From positions 1-13,217 of the forward strand of contig JBIOJM010000289.1 in the NCBI GenBank assembly GCA_044450785.1: a stretch of 13,217 nucleotides of DNA. Direction: 5' to 3'. The notes under the pieces were generated by a model. It was not told the origin of the DNA. It did not search any database and was given only the letters and a program-made list of their open reading frames with translations. A program made the position numbers and the translations under genes. This DNA is from JBIOJM01 sp044450785. Lineage in GTDB: Bacteria > Planctomycetota > Planctomycetia > Isosphaerales > Isosphaeraceae. Each line of letters opens with the position of its first letter. Positions within the stretch are counted from its first letter, which is position 1. Positions 1 to 9,000 of the stretch are shown one piece after another.

Positions 1-36
1 CTCCCGGAGGGCTCGACCGAGCCGAGCCCCGGGCGG

Positions 37-984
37 GTGGCGGGTTTGCGGTTCGCACTGCGCCGCGAGCTGCCTGCCTGGCAGGCAGTACTCATGGGCG
101 TGGCCTGTATGCTCGCCTGCTTCGCACTCTGGTGGTACGTGACTCTCGGCGAGTCAGAAGAGCGGATCATTCCACCGTTGAAGGGGCTCTCCACCCCTGC
201 CGAAACCTTTGCAACCTTCCGCAGCCTGTGGTTCGAACGGGCCTTGACCCGCAACCTCTTGACCACGCTCCGCCGCCTGACCTTGGGGTTCGGCCTTGCC
301 GCGCTGGTCGGAGTGCCTCTGGGCGTGCTCTGCGGCTGCTTTGCCCGGGTGCAAGCCTTCTTCCTGCCGCTGACCTTGTTCGGGCGCAACATCCCCATGG
401 CCGCGCTCATCCCCTTGACCTTTTCGCTGTTCGGCATCGACGAGCTGCAGAAGGTTGTGTTCATCTTCATTGCCTGTGTGGCCTTCATCGTCTGGGACAC
501 GACGCGGGCCATCCAGGAGGTCGGCGGCGAGTACATCGACACGGCGTACACCCTGGGCGCGGGCACCTGGCAGACCATCGGCAAGGTGCTCCTTCCGCTC
601 GCCCTGCCCAGTGTGTTCAACTCGCTGCGATTGATCTTCGGCCTGGCGTTCGGTTACATCATGCTGGCCGAGGTGGTGACGGGCGGAAGCGAAGCCGGGG
701 GCCTGGGCGCCATCATCATTACCTCGCAACGGCGCGGGCCCCCCGAGCATGTGATCCTGATCCTGCTGATCATCCCGATCGTCGCTCTGTTCATCGACCG
801 GCTTCTTTTCACGGTGCAGGCCGAGTTGTTTCCTTACCGTTACGGCGGTATGGGGATCTTGCACCGTCTCGTCCGGCTTGTGCTCCATGCCTGGGAGGAC
901 GTGCGCCTGCTGCTGTGGAGAGCGCTCTCGAGGCTACTTGGGCGGCGCACCCTGGCTAACCCCACCGATCCCACCAAACCATGA
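37..984 (+). CDS. ABC transporter permease, NitT/TauT (SsuC/TauC-like) type
   Basis: Inner-membrane permease subunit of a binding-protein-dependent importer of the nitrate/sulfonate/taurine class. The 315-residue product has a first hydrophobic helix at about residues 16-37, then the STPAETF segment (52-58), which resembles the PSP-containing segment placed there in SsuC/TauC proteins. Further membrane helices follow at about 83-105, 106-131, 138-153, 195-215 and 238-258. The cytoplasmic EAA loop that docks the ATPase is visible at about 169-191 (TAYTLGAGTW... then KVLLPLALP). The start is GTG. The frame stays open to the window edge without another obvious start, so the true start could lie upstream. 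The stop overlaps the ATPase start (ATGA), so the two are surely co-translated. The solute is unknown because the binding protein is not in the window; sulfonates, nitrate, pyrimidine precursors and others are all possible for this class. Confidence 0.88.
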   Translation: MAGLRFALRRELPAWQAVLMGVACMLACFALWWYVTLGESEERIIPPLKGLSTPAETFATFRSLWFERALTRNLLTTLRRLTLGFGLAALVGVPLGVLCGCFARVQAFFLPLTLFGRNIPMAALIPLTFSLFGIDELQKVVFIFIACVAFIVWDTTRAIQEVGGEYIDTAYTLGAGTWQTIGKVLLPLALPSVFNSLRLIFGLAFGYIMLAEVVTGGSEAGGLGAIIITSQRRGPPEHVILILLIIPIVALFIDRLLFTVQAELFPYRYGGMGILHRLVRLVLHAWEDVRLLLWRALSRLLGRRTLANPTDPTKP

Positions 985-1901
985 GCCCGACTGATCCGGA
1001 ACCCATCAGCACCTCGAGCGCCCCATCGAGCCGCGAGATCGGCATCGGCCGGGTGCTCTCCGGGGTCCGCCGGCCTGATGAGGTGCGGGAACCGCATGTC
1101 GTCGAGTTCCGCGACGTGACCAAGACGTATCATCCGGGCCGCTCCAACGAATTCACCGCGATCCGCAACGTCCAGTTTGTCGTCGAGGACCTGGTCGACA
1201 AGGGCGAGTTCATCTGCATGCTGGGGCCCAGCGGCTGCGGCAAGAGCACGGTCCTGCGGCTGATCGCCGGCCTGGCCCCCCACCATCCGCCCACCAGCGG
1301 CGAGGTGCTCGTGATGGGCCGGCCCGTGACCGGTCCCGGCGCCGACCGCGGAATGGTGTTCCAGGACTACACCAGCTTCGACCACCGCACCGTGCTCGAC
1401 AACGTCTCGTTTGGCCTGGAATGCCAGGGCGTGCCTCGTCGAGAGCGATACGAGCATGCCCGCCGCTGGATCACCCGGGTCGGTCTCGATGTCGCCCAGG
1501 ACGACGAAAAGTATCCGCACGAGCTCTCGGGCGGCATGCGGCAGCGGGTCGCCATCGCGCGCACCTTGATCCTGCACCCAAGAATCATTCTGATGGACGA
1601 GCCGTTCGGCGCACTCGACCCGATGACTCGCATGACGATGCAAGACCTCCTGCTGGAGCTCTGGCGGACCACGCAGGCCACCGTCTTCTTCGTCACGCAC
1701 TCGATCGAGGAAGCCGTCTTCCTGGGCGACCGCATCCATGTGCTCTCCAACTCCCCCGGGACCATCCTGCACGAACTGACCATCGAGCCCTCGGACCGAC
1801 CGTCCAAGGAGATGCAGCGGGAGGAGAAGTTTCAACAAACCGTGTATTATCTGCGTGATCTGATCAGCCAGCTCGAAGAGAGTCGCCGCGCCGGCACCTG
1901 A
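981..1901 (+). CDS. ABC transporter ATP-binding protein, NitT/TauT (SsuB/TauB-like) type
   Basis: ATPase that powers the permease encoded immediately upstream; it works as a cytoplasmic dimer at the membrane. The motifs of an ABC ATPase are all present in its 306 residues: Walker A GPSGCGKST (82-90), Q-loop Q128 (VFQDY), signature LSGGMRQR (182-189), Walker B IILMDEP (202-208) and H-loop H240 (FVTHS). The N-terminal ~40 residues before VEFRDVTKTY are an extra, probably disordered, leader rich in Ser, Pro and Glu; family members usually start close to the VEF strand. The ATG overlaps the permease stop by 4 bp, which fixes the start and indicates coupling. The combination with the permease supports NitT/TauT-type import, but the substrate cannot be read from the sequence. 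Confidence 0.93.
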   Translation: MSPTDPEPISTSSAPSSREIGIGRVLSGVRRPDEVREPHVVEFRDVTKTYHPGRSNEFTAIRNVQFVVEDLVDKGEFICMLGPSGCGKSTVLRLIAGLAPHHPPTSGEVLVMGRPVTGPGADRGMVFQDYTSFDHRTVLDNVSFGLECQGVPRRERYEHARRWITRVGLDVAQDDEKYPHELSGGMRQRVAIARTLILHPRIILMDEPFGALDPMTRMTMQDLLLELWRTTQATVFFVTHSIEEAVFLGDRIHVLSNSPGTILHELTIEPSDRPSKEMQREEKFQQTVYYLRDLISQLEESRRAGT

Positions 1902-1940
1902 CGGGCCCGAACGATCAACCCGGGAAGGACTGCGACCGCC

Positions 1941-2861
1941 GTGGGTCTGGGAAAATACATCAAGAAAGCGTTCCTGTTTCATTGGAACTTGCTCGTCTTC
2001 CTGGGCGGCATGGGTTTCGCCGTCCTCACCGGGCACCCTGATGTGGCTGTCCCGCTGGTCCTGGCGGGCGAGACCGCGTACCTGGGTTTTCTCGGGACCC
2101 ACCCCAGATTTCAACGATACGTTGACGCCCAGGAGCACAAGACCGCACGCGCGCAGGCGGACGCCGAGACCGTCGAGCGCCTGAAGAAGGGCCTTCCCCC
2201 CGCGCAGCTCCGTCGCTTCCAGGCGATCCGCGACCGCTGCCTGGCCCTGCGCCAGATCGCCGAGCAGATGCGAGAGCCCGTCGGCGCCGAGTCGATCCGC
2301 CCGCTCGAGGAGCTCCAGCTCTCCGATCTCGACCGCCTGCTCTGGATGTACTTGCGCATGCTCTATTCCCAGCACATGCTCGAACGATTCTTCGAAAACA
2401 CCAGCGGCGACCAGATCAAGGCCGAGGTCCGTCGCTTGGAGGACCGGATTCGACGCTTGGAGAAGGAGCCCGATTCGGCCAACCGATCCCGGATCCGACA
2501 ATCGCTTCAGGCCAACCTTGACTCGTGCCGTTCCCGGCTGGCCAATCTCGACAAGGCGCGGGAGAACCACGAACTGCTTCAGGCCGAGATCGAAAACCTG
2601 GAAACCAAGATCCAGACGGTCACCGAGCTGGCGATCAACCGCAGCGATTCCGGCGCGATCACCGGACAGGTCGAGCAGATCACCCAGGGCCTGATCCGCA
2701 CCGAGCAGACCATCAACGATCTTGGGTTCGCCACCGGCGCCGAGACATTCGACCTGACGGTGCCGAGCATTCTCTCGCGGGAAGTCGCCGGGCCGGCCGA
2801 GGTCGAGCCGGAGCGGCCGCCTCCCCGCCGCCAGCGCGAGGACGAGATCCGGTTCCAATGA
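1941..2861 (+). CDS. conserved-looking membrane-anchored coiled-coil protein, function unknown
   Basis: I do not recognise a named family. The 306-residue product starts with a basic stretch (YIKKAF) and two hydrophobic helices at about 15-30 and 34-52, so it is probably tethered to the inner membrane with its bulk in the cytoplasm. Residues about 60-150 are helical. Residues about 155-235 are Leu/Glu/Arg rich with heptad-like spacing (EVRRLEDRIRRLEKEP and later), suggesting a coiled coil. The C-terminus (about 285-306) is a Pro/Arg/Glu-rich tail. The start is GTG, with a purine-rich GGAAGGA about 11 bases before it. It follows the ATPase by 39 bp on the same strand, so it may be co-transcribed with the transporter, but nothing in the protein itself marks it as a transport component. 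A scaffold or sensor role would be a guess. Confidence 0.75.
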   Translation: MGLGKYIKKAFLFHWNLLVFLGGMGFAVLTGHPDVAVPLVLAGETAYLGFLGTHPRFQRYVDAQEHKTARAQADAETVERLKKGLPPAQLRRFQAIRDRCLALRQIAEQMREPVGAESIRPLEELQLSDLDRLLWMYLRMLYSQHMLERFFENTSGDQIKAEVRRLEDRIRRLEKEPDSANRSRIRQSLQANLDSCRSRLANLDKARENHELLQAEIENLETKIQTVTELAINRSDSGAITGQVEQITQGLIRTEQTINDLGFATGAETFDLTVPSILSREVAGPAEVEPERPPPRRQREDEIRFQ

Positions 2862-2874
2862 TTCCCCGGCGAAG

Positions 2875-2893
2875 AAAAGGGGATAAGTCCAAT
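2875..2893 (+). repeat. solo copy of the RAYT terminal repeat
   Basis: AAAAGGGGATAAGTCCAAT, identical over 19 bases to both ends of the transposase-bearing element at 9427-10208. It lies 14 bp after the stop of the coiled-coil gene and 17 bp before the carbamoyltransferase ATG. No transposase and no facing inverted partner is seen nearby, so it is either a REP-like solo unit mobilised in trans or a scar of a lost element. Confidence 0.9.
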
Positions 2894-2909
2894 TTCTGCT
2901 CGACGTCGC

Positions 2910-4697
2910 ATGGCTCTCGCCCGAGGGCGCCTGATCCTGGGCGTCAATTGCGCCTACCACGAAAGCGCGGCGGCATTGGTTCGTGATGGCGAGGTCTGTT
3001 TCGCGATCGAAGAGGAACGACTCACACGAGTCAAGCATGCGAAGACGGCTTGTGTCTCGAACCCCGACGAGCTGCCCTGGAATGCCATTCGCGCTTGCCT
3101 CGCAGCCGCGCCTGAAGCCGCCCTCTCGGACTTGGGCGCCATCGCCTACTCACTTGTCCCCGGCCGGCGGCTCGCCCGGATCGGCGGCGACTCGGACGAG
3201 ATCGAGGACGACATGGGCTTCGGGAGCCCGAGGGGCGAAGAAGAGTTCAACAGGCGCGTTCTCGGCATCCCCCACATCCTGGCCCGGGCAGCGCGTGACG
3301 ACTCCCTTGCCGGGCGGTTCCACTTCGTGCCCCATCATCGCGCACACGCCGCGAGCGCTTTCCATGCGTCCCCGTTCCGGAGCGCGGCGGTGTTGGTGGT
3401 GGATGGGATCGGCGAGACGTCGACCGCCTGGCTCGGTCGAGGCTCTCCGGAAGGTCTGGAAGCGATCGAGGAAATTGAGTACCCCCACTCGATCGGCATG
3501 CTCTGGGAGCGGGTGGCCGTCTATCTCGGATTCACGGAATTCGATGCCTGCAAGGTTATGGGCCTTGCCGCTTTCGGAGACCCGAGGCGCTTCCGCTCCG
3601 AAATCGATCGCCTCTTCCGCCTCGTCGATCGCGACGGAGGAATGTGCAGGCACGATGGGCCGCCATTCCTGCTCGACCCCGCCCTGGCCCGGCTCCGCAG
3701 CAAGGACGTGTGCGGCCTCGAGTCGCTGTTCGGACCGAGACGTAGTCCGCTGGATCCGCCCGAGCTCGAGCGGTTCGCGGATGTCGCCGCCGGCCTGCAA
3801 AGGCGAACGGAGGAGGCCATCCTGGCTCTCGGTCGACGGCTGGCTCGGGCGACCGGAGAGCGCGACCTTGCGTTCGCGGGCGGGGTTGCTCTCAACTGTA
3901 TTTCGAATGCCCGGCTGGAGCGTGAAGGCCCCTTTCGCTCCCTCTTCATGCTCGGCGCGGCCCACGATGCCGGAACGGCCGTTGGGGCTGCTCTCGAGAT
4001 CGCCCGCGAAACGGATGGGGCCCTAGAAAAGAGCCGGCGCCTGCCTCCTCGCGTGCTCACTCCATTTCTCGGCCCTTTGTATGATGACTCCACGATCGAT
4101 GCCGCGATCTCACGGTGGGGATTTCCGACCGAGAAGGTCCAGGATCCGGCCCGGATGGCGGCAACCCTGCTTGCGGACGGCCGGTTCGTCGGTTGGTTTC
4201 AGGGACGCATGGAGTTCGGGCCCAGGGCGCTGGGCGGCCGTTCGCTGCTCGCGGATCCCCGGCGCACTGGGGTCCGCGATGCGCTCAACCGGCGAATCAA
4301 GCACCGCGAGTCTTTCCGACCCTTCGGCGCGTCCGTTCTGGCCGATGATGCAGCAGACTGGTTCAAGCTCCCAGGCGATCGGCCGGGGGCTGTTTCGTGC
4401 CGGGATCTGATGATCCTGGCCTACCCGGTCCGTCCGGAGCGAGCCCCGCTCATACCGGCCGTCCTCCATCAGGACGGCACTTGTCGCATCCAGCTCGTCG
4501 ACGGCGAGCAGACTCCGCTATTCCATGCCTTGATCTCGAGATTTCGCGAGCTCACGGGCGTGCCGCTTGTGCTCAACACGTCCTTCAACGACCAGGAACC
4601 GCTGGTGGCCACACCCGATGATGCCCTGAGAACGTTCGCCGGGACCCACATCGATGCCCTCTTTCTGGGAGATCGCCTTGTCCGACGAGCCCGCTGA
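2910..4697 (+). CDS. carbamoyltransferase, NodU/CmcH/TobZ family
   Basis: Predicted O- (or N-) carbamoyltransferase that uses carbamoyl phosphate and ATP, through carbamoyl-adenylate, to carbamoylate a small-molecule acceptor. In this family the N-terminal Kae1/TsaD-like ATPase-fold domain does the transfer and the C-terminal YrdC-like domain makes the adenylate. The 595-residue length is typical. Visible motifs: GVNCAYHESAAAL (11-23); FAIEEERLTRVKH (31-43); the metal-binding HHRAH at 142-146; VVDGIGE (163-169); AGGVALNC (323-330); and the C-terminal-domain signature GWFQGRMEFGPRALGGRS from residue 428. The end (LNTSFNDQEPLV, then IDALFLGD) is also typical. The ATG at 2910 has no clear Shine-Dalgarno site but is the first usable start; the open frame upstream runs into the solo repeat. 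The gene overlaps the radical SAM gene that follows. The acceptor is unknown; family members act on nodulation factors, cephamycins and aminoglycosides. Confidence 0.93.
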   Translation: MALARGRLILGVNCAYHESAAALVRDGEVCFAIEEERLTRVKHAKTACVSNPDELPWNAIRACLAAAPEAALSDLGAIAYSLVPGRRLARIGGDSDEIEDDMGFGSPRGEEEFNRRVLGIPHILARAARDDSLAGRFHFVPHHRAHAASAFHASPFRSAAVLVVDGIGETSTAWLGRGSPEGLEAIEEIEYPHSIGMLWERVAVYLGFTEFDACKVMGLAAFGDPRRFRSEIDRLFRLVDRDGGMCRHDGPPFLLDPALARLRSKDVCGLESLFGPRRSPLDPPELERFADVAAGLQRRTEEAILALGRRLARATGERDLAFAGGVALNCISNARLEREGPFRSLFMLGAAHDAGTAVGAALEIARETDGALEKSRRLPPRVLTPFLGPLYDDSTIDAAISRWGFPTEKVQDPARMAATLLADGRFVGWFQGRMEFGPRALGGRSLLADPRRTGVRDALNRRIKHRESFRPFGASVLADDAADWFKLPGDRPGAVSCRDLMILAYPVRPERAPLIPAVLHQDGTCRIQLVDGEQTPLFHALISRFRELTGVPLVLNTSFNDQEPLVATPDDALRTFAGTHIDALFLGDRLVRRAR

Positions 4698-5748
4698 CGG
4701 CCTGAATCCGGGACCACAGGTTGGTGAGACCTCTGGGTCCTCGATCCCCTGCGCGGTCCCGCGGGAGGAGAGCGTCTTCGAACCGAGACGCGACCGATAT
4801 GGCTGGCGGCTCGCGCTCGTGTTCGGCAACCACGCACCAGGCGGCCTCTGCCCCTACTACGCCGGAAATCGGTGCTTCCATTGCGATATCGGGGCCGGAG
4901 AGGGGGCGGCCTTCGATCACACCACGAACCGGCAGCGCCTGGCGTGGTTCCGCGCGCATTATCAGCTTCACCTCGCTTCGATCAGCCACCTCGTCCTCTA
5001 CAATTCCGGCTCCCTGCTGAATCCGCGGGAGATGCCGCCGGATCTGCTCGACGAGATCGCCGCTTTCGCCCGGTCACTCCCGGCCGTGCGTGTCGTCTCA
5101 CTCGATTCGCGCGAGGCATTCATCAGGCCGGACACCCTCAGGCGGATCCTGTTGATCCTGGGTAACGGTTACATGGTCCGTCCGATCCTCGGCGTCGAGA
5201 CGGCCGATGATCGAATCCGAAATGAGGTCCTTCAGAAAGGAATGCCGCGGACGGCCATCGCTCGGGTATTTTTGGACTTGAGTACGCTCGCGGCCGAATT
5301 CGGACAGGAGAGGATCGGTCTCGACGTGAACATCGTGATTGCCGGGCCGGGAACCACCGACCTGACGGTTGTCGACGACGCCGTGATGACGGCTCGCCTC
5401 GCCTTGATCTCCGGCGCCCAGCATGGGGTCAAAGTCGATTTGAATCTCCATCCGTACTACGTAGGTCCTCGCGGCTCTGCGCGCTTTCCCGACCACGGGC
5501 GTTGTTCGCTGGCGACAACCGTCCGCGCGTGTTCGAAGATCGTCGACCTGGTTCGATCGATGGCGACGGATTCCTCGATCTTCATTGGTTGGCAGGACGA
5601 GGGCCACGACCGTGAGCGTCAGCCACGTCACATCGAAATCGCTCGCACGGCCTTCGACCGTTTCAATCAAACGAATGATGCGGGTGCGCTGAATGGCCTG
5701 GAGCAACCATTCGGCCTTGATGTCGGTCAATTTTCCGAACAGACGTGA
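4678..5748 (+). CDS. putative radical SAM protein (Elp3/RaSEA/YhcC-like Cx7CxxC type)
   Basis: Likely a [4Fe-4S] radical S-adenosylmethionine enzyme. From the TTG start the product is 356 residues. The cluster-binding cysteines would be C58, C66 and C69 (CPYYAGNRCFHC), a Cx7CxxC spacing longer than the common CxxxCxxC but like that of Elp3-, archaeosine-synthase- and YhcC-type enzymes. Further family-like landmarks are YNSGSLLNPREMPP (about 108-121), the strand RVVSLDSREAFI (138-149), GVET with E174, the strand GLDVNIVIAGPG (214-225) and NLHPYYVGPRG (256-266). Start choice: TTG at 4678 has GGGAGA 5 bp upstream and overlaps the carbamoyltransferase by 20 bp. An ATG at 4654 would add eight residues encoded across the conserved end of that enzyme. 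The overlap implies coupled expression and a shared pathway. The substrate is unknown. The radical SAM call rests on motifs read by eye. Confidence 0.7.
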   Translation: MSDEPADGLNPGPQVGETSGSSIPCAVPREESVFEPRRDRYGWRLALVFGNHAPGGLCPYYAGNRCFHCDIGAGEGAAFDHTTNRQRLAWFRAHYQLHLASISHLVLYNSGSLLNPREMPPDLLDEIAAFARSLPAVRVVSLDSREAFIRPDTLRRILLILGNGYMVRPILGVETADDRIRNEVLQKGMPRTAIARVFLDLSTLAAEFGQERIGLDVNIVIAGPGTTDLTVVDDAVMTARLALISGAQHGVKVDLNLHPYYVGPRGSARFPDHGRCSLATTVRACSKIVDLVRSMATDSSIFIGWQDEGHDRERQPRHIEIARTAFDRFNQTNDAGALNGLEQPFGLDVGQFSEQT

Positions 5749-5775
5749 AATGCCCCCTCTTTCCGCACCGCTTAT

Positions 5776-6072
5776 TCAGCAGAAGAGCAACAAGGTGTGG
5801 TAGACATCGACGGGCCGGGCAAGCGAGGGCCTGTTGTGCTGGGTGCGGAACACGTGGGTGAGCTCTGGTGTCAACCCGCTTGTTTCCCAAACTGAGCCGT
5901 CCAAGAGATGGTGACCCTTCCTGTTTTCGAACAGCTTCTTCGCTATCTTCGGGGCCCAGGCGTCGCAGGTACCTGACTGGACATAACCAAGCATCCCGGC
6001 ATCGTCGTGCTCACGGGCGTACTCTGCTGCAATGATGCAGCCCAACCCCTTGCTGCCGACAGTGCTTGACAT
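5776..6072 (-). CDS. 98-residue hypothetical protein overlapping the methylase 3' end
   Basis: I do not recognise this protein with certainty. It starts at an ATG inside the 3' end of the methylase gene and overlaps it out of frame by 62 bp. Support for real coding: about three quarters of its codons end in G or C, which is strongly biased, and the product looks like a folded domain (IIAAEYAREHDDAGMLGYV, KIAKKLFENRKGHHLLDG, ELTHVFR, VDVYHTLLLFC). The product begins abruptly within what looks like a helix, and neither other minus frame upstream continues it plausibly, so it may be the C-terminal part of a longer protein that lost its N-terminus. Its position directly behind a DNA methylase suggests an accessory restriction or defence subunit, but this is inference. 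It ends 27 bp from the convergent radical SAM gene. Confidence 0.5.
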   Translation of the reverse strand: MSSTVGSKGLGCIIAAEYAREHDDAGMLGYVQSGTCDAWAPKIAKKLFENRKGHHLLDGSVWETSGLTPELTHVFRTQHNRPSLARPVDVYHTLLLFC

Positions 6073-9000
6073 TGGCGTCTTCGCTGTCCGCGATCGTCTC
6101 CCCGATGATCAGGTCCGCATCATTGAGCGCCTGGCCGCGGGTCCAATGGAACCGCTGGAGCGGTTTGAACAGAAAAGTCTTCTCCCCATCCAGGATCAGC
6201 AGCCTGCGGTCGAAGTACATCCACTGACTGTATCGCCGACGCAGCAGATCCCTGGACCGCGCGAAGGCTTTGGAAGTGAGGCGCTCCGCCTTTTCAACCC
6301 ACACTCTTCCAGGCGACATGCCGGAGCGCACGACACTGATTTGTACCATTCCCGAGTGACCATCGTGCACCACTCGCACCTCGTGGTACTTCCCCTCAAC
6401 GTCAAGGAAAGCATCGAGTTCCCTACTCAAAGACTCTGCGTACTCTTCGAGTTCGGCGACCTTCGGGGGACTGACCGCAGCAGCGCCAAGTTTGCCTTCG
6501 TCCAGCTCGATCCGTACGCGGGTCAGATCCTCGACCAGCCACCGTTCCTGTTTCGAGAGTGCGAGTGCGGCATAGGTCATCTCGTTCAACTCCCGGTCTA
6601 CATCTTCCAAGCTTTTCCCATCGCCTCGCTCCAACTCGAACAGCGGAAGTTCGGTGACGCGCTGCCGAATCGCGTCGGCGTGAAGCCGTTCCCACCCCGC
6701 CAGCTCGTCGTCGCTCATGTTGAGGAACGGTATCGGGATCTCTTTTAGCGAGCGGAGCGTCGCGAGTTCACGCTTCACACCCCAAGCCGGAGAGGTGAAG
6801 AATTGGTAGTAGGTCGCGAAGTCCGACACGAGGAACAAGGAAAGTGCTTTGAGTAGTTTCGCGTGCCCGTCCTGCCCAGCGATGCCTATCTGACGCGGCG
6901 GGACGGCCAAGAACTTGTCGCTGTATACGGCAAAGCGCCGCGCGTCGTCGACGATCACATGCGGGGGGTCACTCACGCTGATGCCGCTCATCCCGCCCCG
7001 TGTGCGAAGGTAGGAGTGACGTCGGTCGATCGTTCCGATGGCACCTTCCGGGAAGACGAAGATTCGGCCGCACCCTCGCAAGGGCTTCATGAGAAGGATT
7101 TTCTTCCCAACCAAGTCCTCTCGGAACTCGGCGCCCTTCGTGCCTTCCGACCGCAACTGAAACCCCTCTTGGATCTCGATACTCAGTCGCTCGCGCAACT
7201 CGCTGAGCGCCGGGAACCGATGCCGCACCGACCGAATGAGCCGCTCGTCACGTGGCGATCCCCACATCGCCACCTTCCAGGTCAGAAGGTCGCCCCGCAA
7301 TGTGTCCGAAAAGCGGATGCGCCTGACTTCCCCGGTGTTGACGACAATGTTCCATGTGTCCTTCCTGGTGTTGGGATCGGCAGGCCGGTTTGCCTCCTGG
7401 TTGGCCACGAACGGCGAATAGGTAAGGGTATGCTCATCTCCAGCCTGAGAATCGTCACCGATCTGCACCGGAGAGAAGTAAAAGGCGGCGGCCGGAACCC
7501 GCGACCGGCCCGCAAAGAGGACCTCCGTCATGTTCGAGAAGTTCGCCATGCACCAGAGCCGATGCCGGCGGATGAACTCCTTGCGAAACCCCGTGGATTC
7601 ATAGTTGAACAGTGTTTTTGCCGGGAGCAACAGGCCCGCGCAACCCGCTGGCTTCAGCATCGCCCCTAGTTTCCAAGCGAACGCCTGAGCCGCCTGATTC
7701 CCGCCCGTCGGGTGAGACTTACGATGCTCCACGATCCAGGCACGGAGGTGACGGTCCAAGTCCTCCCGCGGCTCTTCCTCGTCATCCTTCTTTTTTACCT
7801 CGACCCACGGCGGGTTGCCCACGATCCAGTCGTAATTCGCCGACTTGTCAGCAGCCTGGATCGGGCATTTCGGCGCGAAGAAGTCGCTGTGGAAGATGTT
7901 CTTATTGTGCAGCCGTGGAAGCTTGAACTTCGGATAATGACGGAGGTCGGGCGGGTTGATGTAATCGAGAAGCGTCAGCGACAGGCTCAACTCCGCGACC
8001 CTGCACGCGTCCTCGTCACGGTCCACGCCAAAGATAGTCTGGACCAGCAACTCGCGCAACTCGCTGGGCCGCGGCCTTTGGCCCAACTCGCGGACGCGAC
8101 GCTCGATCAGCCTGCGGTAGCACTGAACCAAGAACGCGCCCGATCCGCACGAGCCGTCGAGCACCCGCATGCCCGGTCGCAATGGGTTGCGGTCTTCAAG
8201 TTCTTGCAGCATGAAGTTGACCAGGGGAACCGGCGTGTAGTAGGCCCCGGCGTCCCGCCCTTTCCCTTCCGCGTGCAGAAACTGCTCGTAGATCACCGAG
8301 AGCGTTTCGATCGGGATGTGAGAAAAGTCGTACGGCTGGAAATCGAGGTGGAGCTGGCCCGATTCGGGGTCGTCCCCAGCGAAGGCCCCGGCCACCCTCT
8401 CGATGTGTTCTGCGGACGGGGAGCCCGGCCCCGTCAGTTCGAGCGGAAAGACCGACCCGTTTAACCACCCCTCCAGGTCGCGGATCACGGCCCTTAACCC
8501 GGCCACCGTCGCTCCTCGCCCGAACACCGCGGCGGGGTCGAGGCCCCACTCCTCGAACTTCCGGTTGGAGAGGATCTCGCGGTCGCGCAGGTATCGGAGA
8601 TAGACGTACTTTCCGATCAGTGCGTGTGCCGTGTCCTTCTCAAGACCTTTACCCCGCAACCAAACTCCGAGCTTGCTCAGGTTGGCGAGGAGCTGCCAGT
8701 CGACTCGGCCATGCGTATCAACTCGTCTTTCCCAGTCCCGCCACAGTTCCCCGCGGTCGATCGCGTCGGCCCGAAAGCTGCCCAACTCGGAGGCCACCTG
8801 GTTGAACGCCACGGCGGCCATGAGTACCCCGTCACGACCGGTGTCACCCGTACCAGCGTGAACGGGGGCTCCGTAGCTGAACCCAGAGTACAGCCGGACA
8901 ACATCCCGCGCGACAACCAAAACGAAGGGAACGACGTTCTGGTTCCACGCGAGCCGATGGATTTCCTCCGGAGCAACGTCAGCCACCTCTTCGCACACGT

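Noticed and set aside
840..3038. Long open minus-strand frame (732 codons) opposite the ABC genes and the coiled-coil gene
   Set aside because: It lies antisense to three genes with clear motifs or normal codon use, has no recognisable domain, and runs across the intergenic regions. Long mirror frames are common in GC-rich DNA.
5749..5775. Possible bidirectional terminator between the convergent radical SAM gene and the small ORF
   Set aside because: The 27-bp gap has no stem with a T tract on either strand.
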